DNA of 30,850 bases from Planctomycetaceae bacterium (GTDB lineage: Bacteria > Planctomycetota > Planctomycetia > Pirellulales > Thermoguttaceae), in the NCBI GenBank assembly GCA_009783865.1, contig WRCR01000006.1, positions 1-30,850 on the forward strand. The letters are read 5' to 3'. A model generated the notes under the pieces. That model saw nothing but the letters and a program-made list of their open reading frames with translations, made no database searches and was not told the DNA's origin. The translations under genes and the position numbers were made by a program. Below, one piece after another: positions 25,337 through 30,850 of the stretch (positions are counted from its first letter, which is position 1; every line of letters begins with the position of its first letter).

Positions 25337-25906
25337 TTACTCTTTAACCCGTTCAATATATTCACCGGTGCGGGTATCAATCTTGACTTTCTCACCGATA
25401 TTGATGAACGGCGGCACCGGAAACTCCGCACCGGTTTCCAACTTAGCGGGCTTCATAACATTCGTTGCCGTGTTGCCTTTCGCAGCCGGTTCCGTGTATT
25501 CTACCGTCAGAACCACGTGATTCGGCGGCGTTATACCCATCGGCTGATTATTGAAAAGCATGATTTTGCAAACCATACCTTCCTTGAGATACCTCCAGTT
25601 ATCGTCCACCAATTCGGCAGAAAGGTCGTGCTGTTCGTAGGTCAGATTTTCCATGAAGACGAAATTCGAACCGTCTTTGTAGGAATACTGAGCGTCAATT
25701 TCGGTAATATCCGCTTCTTCAAGAGCATCGCCGCCTTTGTAAGTGCGGTCGAGTGTAGTCCCCTTCGTTAGATTACGGAGGCGGCACTTGTAGAGGGCAT
25801 TGCCTTTGCCCGGCTTGACGAATTGACATTCTGTCATAATGTACGGGTCGCCGTCAATTTGAACTTTGAGACCTTTGCGAAAATCGCTTGTGCTGACTAA
25901 TCCCAT
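25337..25906 (-). CDS. efp: Translation elongation factor P
   Basis: The start is set at 25906 (GLVSTSDFRKG), giving 189 residues, the normal EF-P length. The open frame runs 54 codons further upstream, but that part is not EF-P-like and overlaps the divergent epmB start. All three domains are present; the KOW-like domain I ends before residue 65. The modified residue is K34 in VKPGKGNA, the position that receives (R)-beta-lysine in bacteria with EpmA/EpmB. C-terminal motifs are VVLTVEYTEPAAKGNT and the GEYIERVKE end. EF-P relieves ribosome stalling at polyproline. The window encodes Pro-rich proteins (19004-19744 and 30693-30850) that could need it. It is head to head with epmB. Confidence 0.96.
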   Translation of the reverse strand: MGLVSTSDFRKGLKVQIDGDPYIMTECQFVKPGKGNALYKCRLRNLTKGTTLDRTYKGGDALEEADITEIDAQYSYKDGSNFVFMENLTYEQHDLSAELVDDNWRYLKEGMVCKIMLFNNQPMGITPPNHVVLTVEYTEPAAKGNTATNVMKPAKLETGAEFPVPPFINIGEKVKIDTRTGEYIERVKE

Positions 25907-26021
25907 GTTTGTCTTGTATATTGTGAAGGACAGTATAGTAATACAAAAAGTTGACGTTATAATACCATGAATTGGAATTATTTCAACCCGTTGCTGTTTT
26001 TCTTTTTTTGTGAATCCGTCC

Positions 26022-27077
26022 ATGCCTGACAGTTGGCAAACCGAATTAGCACAGTCCATCACCGACATAAACGTTCTTTGCCGAATTCTCGATTTGCCGC
26101 AGCGTCTTGCAAATCAAGGGCTTGCGACGGCGCAGCAATATCCGCTGCGGGTTTGCCGCCCTTTCGTACATCGAATTGAAAAAGGCAATCCCGACGACCC
26201 GCTGCTGCTGCAAATTCTGCCGCAAGACAAAGAATTACGAATTGCGGACGGTTTCACTGCCGACCCGCTTGAGGAAACAAGACCGCCGGTTATGCTGCAA
26301 CAGGAAAAAAATTGCGGCGTTTTGCAAAAATATGCCGGTCGGACTTTGCTTTTGACAACAAATCAATGCGGAATGTATTGCCGCTTTTGTTTCCGCCGAT
26401 GGACGAGAACCGAAACGAGAGCCGACAACTGTGTTGTCGGTCCCAACATTTCCGAAGTAATTTTGAGCGGCGGCGACCCGCTGATGCTTTCGGACGACAA
26501 ACTCTTTCAACTCGTGAACGGTTTCCGTGAAAATCCAACTATAAAACGAATTCGGATTCATACCCGTCTGCCGGTTATCCTGCCGTCAAGAATTACAGAC
26601 GCTCTCCTTTCACTCATAAACACTGTGTCTTGCGGTGCTATTTATCTTGTGTTTCACATCAATCACCTCAATGAGTTGTCTGATGAATTTTTCGAGATGA
26701 TTTCACGAATTCGGGGAGCCGTTTTGTTATCGCAAACCGTTTTGTTGAAAGGAGTTAATGACAATGCGGATACGCTGGCAACATTGTTTGAAACGCTGGT
26801 GAATCATCGGATAGTGCCGTACTATCTGCATCAGTTGGATAAGGTACAAGGTGCGGCGCATTTTGAAGTGCCGCCGCCGGAAGGATTAAAAATCATGACG
26901 CAACTTGAAAAACGCCTGCCCGGTTATGCTGTTCCGAAGTATGTCCGTGAAGTTCCCAATGAAGCCGCAAAGGTTCAGATAAGACCGGAATGTACGTCAG
27001 CGCATATATCGATAGAGCAGTTCCATGAGGACAACGGCGAGAACCAGAAAAAAGGTCAGCCAGCCGCCGAAATGTAG
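26022..27077 (+). CDS. epmB: EF-P beta-lysylation protein EpmB (lysine 2,3-aminomutase family, radical SAM)
   Basis: The 351-residue product (from ATG 26022; a GTG at 26010 would add four residues) is a KamA-family radical SAM enzyme. The cluster motif is C-x3-C-x2-C (CGMYCRFCFRR). Further blocks are SGGDPLMLSDDKL, IRIHTRLPVILPSRI, VFHINHLNEL and the PYYLHQLDKVQGAAHF signature. The SWQTELAQSITD start is the typical EpmB opening, and the short size favours EpmB over lysine-degrading KamA. It converts L-alpha-lysine to (R)-beta-lysine, which EpmA attaches to K34 of EF-P. The tail after KVQIRPE is unusual and overlaps an antisense ORF (26997-27170). EpmA is not in the window. Confidence 0.93.
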   Translation: MPDSWQTELAQSITDINVLCRILDLPQRLANQGLATAQQYPLRVCRPFVHRIEKGNPDDPLLLQILPQDKELRIADGFTADPLEETRPPVMLQQEKNCGVLQKYAGRTLLLTTNQCGMYCRFCFRRWTRTETRADNCVVGPNISEVILSGGDPLMLSDDKLFQLVNGFRENPTIKRIRIHTRLPVILPSRITDALLSLINTVSCGAIYLVFHINHLNELSDEFFEMISRIRGAVLLSQTVLLKGVNDNADTLATLFETLVNHRIVPYYLHQLDKVQGAAHFEVPPPEGLKIMTQLEKRLPGYAVPKYVREVPNEAAKVQIRPECTSAHISIEQFHEDNGENQKKGQPAAEM

Positions 27078-27170
27078 GGCGTGCCGCAAAATACGGGGCA
27101 TATCTTCGTGACGCGTTGCAGCATAGCATAACGAAAAAACGATTATTATCGGAATAGAATAGAATATCAT
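26997..27170 (-). CDS. Small two-helix membrane protein (57 aa)
   Basis: Reading the minus strand from ATG at 27170 to TGA at 26997-26999 gives 57 residues. There are two hydrophobic segments (IFYSIPIIIVFSLCYAA and GGWLTFFLVLAVVLMELLY) around a polar, charged loop (TRHEDMPRILRHALHF). The pattern (N-terminal helix, ATRHE-type loop with a second helix) resembles small conserved planctomycete membrane proteins I have seen, but I cannot name the family. The ORF is too short to appear in most gene calls. It overlaps the last 81 bases of epmB, a part that is non-conserved in EpmB. No Shine-Dalgarno sequence is visible. Confidence 0.6.
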   Translation of the reverse strand: MIFYSIPIIIVFSLCYAATRHEDMPRILRHALHFGGWLTFFLVLAVVLMELLYRYMR

Positions 27171-27273
27171 CGGAAAACCAGCGGCAGTTAGTTCTGAACA
27201 ACATTTTCATATATTATACAGAATTTAAGTGTTGTGACAAGCGTCAGAAAAGAAGAAAAATAATTGCGAAACA

Positions 27274-27340
27274 GCACTTTTTGCTATTGCCAACATTTTC
27301 AGGTGTACTATCATTTGCACCGATTATCACAAGGTTGACT
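27274..27340 (+). repeat. Dispersed intergenic repeat, copy C
   Basis: GCACTTTTTGCTATTGCCAAC and the following TATCATTTGCACCGATTATCACAAGG match block 1 of copy B. The copy ends in TTGACT, which acts as the -35 box of the promoter at 27335-27363. It lies in the 27171-27594 gap; the remainder of that gap is an A/T-rich leader with no other feature seen. Confidence 0.85.
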
Positions 27341-27363
27341 TCGTCATAATGATTTTGTAAAAT
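27335..27363 (+). promoter_or_regulatory. Promoter facing the DUF1559 gene, starting at the repeat edge
   Basis: TTGACT (27335-27340), 17-bp spacer, TAAAAT (27358-27363). Both boxes match the consensus at five of six positions. It would produce a leader of about 225 nt before the ATG at 27595. Confidence 0.6.
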
Positions 27364-27594
27364 AAGATTGATGTTAACCGTCTCGGCTCAAATTTTGATA
27401 AATCCAAAATACTACGCTGAAATGATTACGCAAAATCGTATGCATTTTGCGGAAAATTGCACTTGAAATTTACCGTGAAGCATTACATAATAACAGGCGA
27501 TAATGGGTGACTGTTAAGGATTCTATCCGCAGTTGTCTTAAAGATTGGTTTTTATTGTACCATTTGTTTTCCAACTTTCATAAGGAGTTCTCAG

Positions 27595-28800
27595 ATGCGA
27601 AACATTATGACGTTCTTTCGTGCTATTATTTCCGTTAATACGAGAAATGTGCGTTCAGGTAAATTGAGGGGGGGAGGCGAAAACGCATTTACTCTCGTTG
27701 AACTTCTCGTCGTTATTGCCATCATCGGCGTTCTTATCGCATTGCTTTTGCCGGCAGTGCAAGCAGCCCGCGAAGCGGCAAGAAGAATGCAGTGTTCCAA
27801 CCACGTCAAACAGTACTGTCTGGCACTGCACAATTACCATGATGTTCAGTCCGCTTTTCCTGCTTCACGCATTCACCTGCCGGTTTATGATAAGTTTTTT
27901 CCTTCGTCGGGTTCCACTGCCTACACAGGAGTGTTTTGCGGCTGGACCGGCACGATTGCGATTCTTCCGTACATGGAACAGAGTTCACGTTACGATAGTT
28001 TTATGGCTGTTGACCCTATGGCAGCCGGATTCACACCGCTTCAGTTGACAGACAAGGTAACCTATCGTTTTGTCGACGACCCGATTTCGACTCTGCTTTG
28101 TCCTTCGGATGGGGGTGCTCTCCTAAAAAATCCTGTGCGAAACCTGACCAAGAGAAACATTGTTACTTCCCGCGGCGACGGCATGTGGCAAAGCGAGCAA
28201 TATTTTGGAAATGAAACTACCAAGGCAGACCTTGTCAATTTAGCATCCGACCGTAAAGTCGACCATAGGTCTATGTTCATCCGCTCCGGCTGGAAAGGCA
28301 TGAATAGTTGTATTGACGGAACGAGCAACACACTTGCGGTCAGCGAAACAACTACGAGTTTGACGACAGCAAACAATACCGTTCTCGGTGGAGTCCGCAA
28401 TCATACAGATAGTGCTATGATTAACGCTGATGGAAGAATCCAGTGTATGAATGCGAGAAAAGGCACAATGCTGACCGGAACTATGTCAACCGGGATACAA
28501 CGCGGGGGCTCATGGACCTTTGGGCATGTTGCCTGGTCCGGCTTCCATACGGTCAATCCGCCGAACTCGCCGAACTGTGCCAGAGGAGTGGATTCTACCG
28601 ACTGGGGACTTTTTCCGCCGAGCAGTTTTCACTCGGGCGGTGTAAACGTGGGATTTTTCGACGGTTCCGGACGCTTTTTGACCGAGACCATTGACTGCGG
28701 TCCAGCGACTGCGATACAGAATCCGACTGCCCTTGACAGTCAATACGGTGTTTTTGGGGCTCTCGGAACTCCTGCCGGCGGTGAAAGTGTCACCCTTTAA
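27595..28800 (+). CDS. DUF1559 prepilin-like (type II secretion/pseudopilin) protein
   Basis: The 401-residue protein has a type IV prepilin N-terminus: a basic leader of about 31 residues, then FTLVELLVVIAIIGVLIALLLPAVQ with Glu at +5. The residue before the cleavage site is Ala31 instead of the usual Gly. The next segment, AAREAARRMQCSNHVKQYCLALHNYHD, is the diagnostic DUF1559 block. Near the end is the H-x9-DG motif (H346 to D356-G357, SFHSGGVNVGFFDGSG). DUF1559 proteins are a very large planctomycete-specific family, probably surface or pseudopilus-like; the exact role is unknown. AAGGAG precedes the ATG. The lipoprotein gene follows after 26 bp, the usual planctomycete pairing. Confidence 0.95.
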   Translation: MRNIMTFFRAIISVNTRNVRSGKLRGGGENAFTLVELLVVIAIIGVLIALLLPAVQAAREAARRMQCSNHVKQYCLALHNYHDVQSAFPASRIHLPVYDKFFPSSGSTAYTGVFCGWTGTIAILPYMEQSSRYDSFMAVDPMAAGFTPLQLTDKVTYRFVDDPISTLLCPSDGGALLKNPVRNLTKRNIVTSRGDGMWQSEQYFGNETTKADLVNLASDRKVDHRSMFIRSGWKGMNSCIDGTSNTLAVSETTTSLTTANNTVLGGVRNHTDSAMINADGRIQCMNARKGTMLTGTMSTGIQRGGSWTFGHVAWSGFHTVNPPNSPNCARGVDSTDWGLFPPSSFHSGGVNVGFFDGSGRFLTETIDCGPATAIQNPTALDSQYGVFGALGTPAGGESVTL

Positions 28801-28826
28801 CCTGCATCAAACAACTGAAAAAAACT

Positions 28827-29321
28827 ATGAAAACGAAGCAGTCCTTTCTAACTCTATTCGTCTGTTCGATGGTGCTCTTGGTTGTCTTCGGATGCAGCAA
28901 ACAAGAACTCCCCAAAGGAATGCCGAAATTGGTTCCCGTTACTATCGAACTCACGCAGGAGAAAAAGCCCATTGCAGATGCCGAGATTACATTTATTCCG
29001 GAAGAATCGATTACTAACTGGTTCGCCGGCGGAATGAGCGATAAGACGGGACGTGTTGTTCCGAAGACACACGGTAAATATCCCGGTCTTGCTCCCGGCA
29101 AATTCAAAGTGATTGTCGTCAAATCCGAAATTGACTCCAATGAAACCGTGAAAGACCCTGAGGGAAAATTTCGCCCAATCATCTATCGTTTAGTTGACCC
29201 GATTTACACGACTCTGGAAACAACTCCTTTGGAATTGGAAATTGTTGACGGCGGCAATAAGACGTTTTCTTTCGACCTTGGTCCGGCTGTCCGCATCAAG
29301 GCAAAATTGCAATATCCGTGA
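28827..29321 (+). CDS. Lipoprotein partner of DUF1559 protein, carboxypeptidase-regulatory-like fold
   Basis: The 164-residue protein has a lipoprotein signal peptide with lipobox VFGC (C23), and the mature part begins CSKQELPKGMPKLVPV. The rest is a beta-sandwich of the carboxypeptidase-regulatory-like type, seen in VTIELTQEKKPIADAEITFIPEE, the SDKTGRV turn and the PGLAPGKFKVIV strand. These small lipoproteins routinely follow DUF1559 genes in planctomycetes and presumably act with them at the envelope. No Shine-Dalgarno sequence is visible; translation may be coupled to the preceding gene. Confidence 0.88.
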   Translation: MKTKQSFLTLFVCSMVLLVVFGCSKQELPKGMPKLVPVTIELTQEKKPIADAEITFIPEESITNWFAGGMSDKTGRVVPKTHGKYPGLAPGKFKVIVVKSEIDSNETVKDPEGKFRPIIYRLVDPIYTTLETTPLELEIVDGGNKTFSFDLGPAVRIKAKLQYP

Positions 29322-29329
29322 TTTGGAGC

Positions 29330-29348
29330 GGCGGTTCACTGAACCGCC
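29330..29348. other. Hairpin in the convergent gap
   Basis: GGCGGTT (29330-29336), CACTG loop, AACCGCC (29342-29348). It lies between the lipoprotein stop and the anti-sigma-like stop. There is no T-run on either strand, so it is not a standard intrinsic terminator, though it could end both transcripts weakly. Confidence 0.45.
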
Positions 29349-29371
29349 CGCTAAACGAAAAATCAATCGAT

Positions 29372-30385
29372 TTATCTCAACATCTCCAGCAACTGTTCCG
29401 GTGCGGCATCTAACACTTCGTTCAATTCTCTTGTGTCCAATTGCTGTAGTTTTTCGGCATACTTGCGGAACATAGAACTCGCATCAGAACCGCTCAAGGT
29501 TCGAAACGTCTCTGCCGCGGACGAATAATCACTAGGATTGTAATACGGCACCAGTTGATTTTCCTCAAGTTTCGATTTCAAAGTTGCTATTTTTCCGCAG
29601 CGCAGTTCCGGTGAAAGTTTTTTCTGCCGCAATTCCGCCTTTTCATACGACGGAAGCATTTTGAACCATTGATAATAGTTGTACAGCGTCAAAAACAATT
29701 CCCCGCTCTGCGGTGAAGATACAATCCTCTCATGGAGTTCGCGAAGTGCCTCTTTTTCACTTTGCGGCAGTTGTGAGAAACTTTTCTCGCTGTGAAATAG
29801 TTTGTTATAAAACTGCGCATCGAGATGCTGCACCATTTCAGGTTTAAATTCAATGCCGGTTTTAGAATCGAATTCAAAATGTTCTTCCGGCAGGAAAATC
29901 CGCTCTTTGGCAAGCAGATGCAGCAGTTGCAAATCGGGGTCGCTCTTTTGCAGCATCTGATACATATCAAACTTTTCGATAATCGGAAATGCTGTCCGAA
30001 ACCAATAATTGCGGTCGCCGTTTTCCGCCCCCCAGTGAAAAAGAAAAAACGAAAAGCAAACCGCCGTCAGCAAAACAGCAATGACGCTTTTCGGAAACCG
30101 GACTGTGTGCTGTTTTTCCTGTTCTTTTATTTCCGCCTCGGATTGCAAAATCACAACTTCAAGCGTTGTTTTAACGACTTCCTTACTGCCGTCGGCTTTT
30201 TCCAGCAAATCCAGATAGTTCCAACTGCTTTCGAGTTGTTCAAGCGTATTGCGAAGCAGCGGCTCTTTCGCTAGACGTTCTTCGACGATTTGCCGCGTTT
30301 GCGCATCGAGTTCGCCGTCGAGGTATTCGATAAGAATCGCCTCGTCTGGAGAAAAATCATTTGCAGCGGTAGGGATTTGGTTCAT
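29372..30385 (-). CDS. Anti-sigma-factor-like single-pass membrane protein
   Basis: Taking the Met at 30385 as the start gives 337 residues. An ATG at 30418 would add 11 that look non-coding. The N-terminal cytoplasmic part has the planctomycete anti-sigma-like pattern DEAILIEYLDGELDAQTRQIVEERLAKEP (about residues 14-42), with no CHCC zinc motif. One membrane segment follows (about 99-117, SVIAVLLTAVCFSFFLF). The outer part (about 120-337) is helical and charged, of unknown function. The sigma factor gene usually sits just upstream; here the upstream region is repeat-rich non-coding sequence, so the partner is missing or elsewhere. Confidence 0.7.
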   Translation of the reverse strand: MNQIPTAANDFSPDEAILIEYLDGELDAQTRQIVEERLAKEPLLRNTLEQLESSWNYLDLLEKADGSKEVVKTTLEVVILQSEAEIKEQEKQHTVRFPKSVIAVLLTAVCFSFFLFHWGAENGDRNYWFRTAFPIIEKFDMYQMLQKSDPDLQLLHLLAKERIFLPEEHFEFDSKTGIEFKPEMVQHLDAQFYNKLFHSEKSFSQLPQSEKEALRELHERIVSSPQSGELFLTLYNYYQWFKMLPSYEKAELRQKKLSPELRCGKIATLKSKLEENQLVPYYNPSDYSSAAETFRTLSGSDASSMFRKYAEKLQQLDTRELNEVLDAAPEQLLEMLR

Positions 30386-30500
30386 TTGAACGACAATTGT
30401 ATCAGAACAAAACGGCAATGTAAAGCGTTTCTGCGTTTGGGACTACCTGATTTAACATGATTTTACCCCTTTTAACAATCAGTGGTGAGTGGCGAGTAAA

Positions 30501-30542
30501 ATTGGCAGCCGCCGCCCAATGTAATTGATACAGAACCGGCGG
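30501..30542. repeat. Second copy of the ATTGGCAGCCGCCG hairpin element
   Basis: ATTGGCAGCCGCCG (30501-30514) is identical to 2531-2544. Its CCGCCG arm (30509-30514) pairs with CGGCGG (30537-30542) across a longer loop than in the first copy. Confidence 0.65.
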
Positions 30543-30548
30543 ATTTAT

Positions 30549-30612
30549 AATTGCACAAATGACAACACAGCCGTTAAAGTTGGCAATAGCAAAAAGTGCC
30601 GCTTTGAGCAGC
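30549..30612 (-). repeat. Dispersed intergenic repeat, copy D (inverted)
   Basis: On the minus strand it reads GCGGCACTTTTTGCTATTGCC, then TTTAACGGCTGTGTTGTCATTTGTGCA, matching block 1 of copy B. Outside it, GCTTTGAGCAGCG (30600-30612) also occurs near 2507-2519. The non-coding region 30386-30692 holds this repeat, the hairpin element and the terminator; the minus-strand open frame across it is not gene-like. Confidence 0.8.
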
Positions 30613-30635
30613 GAGTGATAAAAATAGCGAAAACG

Positions 30636-30663
30636 AAAAAACCCTGCGCAATAAAGCACAGGG
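30636..30663 (-). terminator. Intrinsic terminator of the Cys-repeat protein gene
   Basis: On the minus strand the transcript forms an 8-bp stem (CCCTGTGC with GCGCAGGG, one U-G wobble) around a 6-nt loop, followed at once by six T. On the plus strand the wobble becomes an A-C mismatch and there is no T-run, so the direction is clear. It lies 30 bp after the stop codon at 30693-30695. Confidence 0.85.
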
Positions 30664-30692
30664 CTAATATGATTCGTTATAAAACGGAACAA

Positions 30693-30850
30693 CTATTTGC
30701 AAACCTTTTCACAAGGTGTGCATGCCTTTTCGCATGGTGTTACCTTTTCACAAGGTGTGCAGGCCTTTTCGCATGGTGTTACCTTTTCACAAGGTGTGCA
30801 TGCCTTTTCGCATGGTGCTACCTTTTCACAAGGTGTGCATGCCTTTTCGC
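30693..30850 (-). CDS. C-terminal part of a Cys/Pro-rich tandem-repeat protein (runs off the window)
   Basis: On the minus strand the frame is open from the window edge to the TAG at 30693-30695. The last 51 codons repeat a 13-residue unit (39 bp), C-T-P-C-E-K-V-T-P-C-E-K-A, with V-A for V-T once, ending CEKVCK. Every unit has three cysteines and two prolines, and the DNA copies differ at only a few bases. The frame is kept throughout and an intrinsic terminator follows, so this is a real gene rather than a non-coding array. Function is unknown. Cys/Pro-rich repeats would suit a disulfide-linked surface or wall protein, since chemical studies found planctomycete walls rich in these residues. 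The N-terminus is outside the window. Confidence 0.8.
   Translation of the reverse strand, partial: EKACTPCEKVAPCEKACTPCEKVTPCEKACTPCEKVTPCEKACTPCEKVCK

Noticed and set aside
25907..26068. 54-codon N-terminal extension of EF-P
   Set aside because: The extension has no EF-P similarity, overlaps the epmB start on the other strand, and the Met at 25906 gives the normal length with Lys at 34.
26893..27210. Minus-strand 105-codon open frame over the epmB end
   Set aside because: Its product is polar and Arg-rich without pattern. The overlapping frame (26997-27170) gives a clean two-helix membrane protein and is preferred.
30402..30692. Minus-strand 96-codon open frame
   Set aside because: It runs through repeat copy D, the hairpin element and the terminator, and its sequence shows no domain; its end overlaps the anti-sigma-like gene.
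30693..30850. A CRISPR-like array because of regular repeats
   Set aside because: The 39-bp units are contiguous with no spacers, stay in one reading frame and end in a stop codon and terminator. It is coding.

Overview
The window looks like a stretch of a planctomycete chromosome (phylum Planctomycetota). It carries a DUF1559 prepilin-like protein with its partner lipoprotein, a DUF1573 protein, a VWA/glutamine-amidotransferase-like membrane protein, a prenyltransferase-repeat/DUF4159 protein, an SUMF1-type secreted protein and a Cys/Pro-rich repeat protein. This combination is typical of planctomycetes. By eye the base composition is moderate to low in GC for the phylum, and a rubrerythrin is present, which would fit an anaerobic or gut-type lineage. 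The lineage assignment is inference.

Layout. 0-2.4 kb: two secreted proteins on the minus strand, an SUMF1/FGE-like protein and a nucleoside hydrolase. 2.4-2.7 kb: a hairpin element and tRNA-His with its own promoter. 2.7-6.3 kb: a minus-strand pair, an AsmA-like anchored protein overlapping an O-antigen-ligase/TPR membrane protein. 6.5-8.4 kb: rubrerythrin and FabF, convergent. 8.5-15.9 kb, all plus strand: a small membrane protein, an NMT1/THI5-like periplasmic protein, a DUF4159 protein, a duplicated membrane protein with a Lar-like zinc motif, and an M2-type dipeptidase. These are separated by dispersed intergenic repeats. 15.9-16.06 kb: a remnant of a restriction/methyltransferase gene. 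16.07-20.9 kb: a minus-strand operon of DUF1573 protein, Pro/Glu-rich anchored protein and VWA protein. 21.0-23.9 kb: uvrB, then a DUF2310 Zn-ribbon gene bracketed by an exact inverted repeat. 23.9-25.9 kb, minus strand: efp, dapA and a small aspartic protease. 26.0-27.1 kb: epmB, divergent from efp, with a 57-codon membrane-protein ORF antisense to its 3' end. 27.6-29.3 kb: DUF1559 prepilin plus lipoprotein. 29.4-30.4 kb: an anti-sigma-like protein. The right edge holds the C-terminal end of a protein made of 13-residue Cys/Pro repeats, with a clear intrinsic terminator.

How the genes relate. EF-P has Lys at position 34 and lies head to head with EpmB, the lysine 2,3-aminomutase that makes the (R)-beta-lysine for that residue; EpmA is not in the window. 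The DUF1573/anchor/VWA operon and the DUF4159 protein belong to family types often found together in planctomycetes, but no MoxR or DUF58 gene is visible here. Promoters close to the sigma-70 pattern (TTGaca, 16-17 bp, TAaAAT) can be read upstream of several genes. Many genes have no clear Shine-Dalgarno sequence.

The most unusual content is the set of small repeats: a palindromic GCCGG-TACT-CCGGC unit in three copies, an intergenic family beginning CACTTTTTGCTATTGCC in four copies (one abutting a promoter), the Cys-repeat protein, and the restriction-gene remnant. I did not find a complete defence or mobile system. All functions are assigned from reading motifs; no database search was possible.
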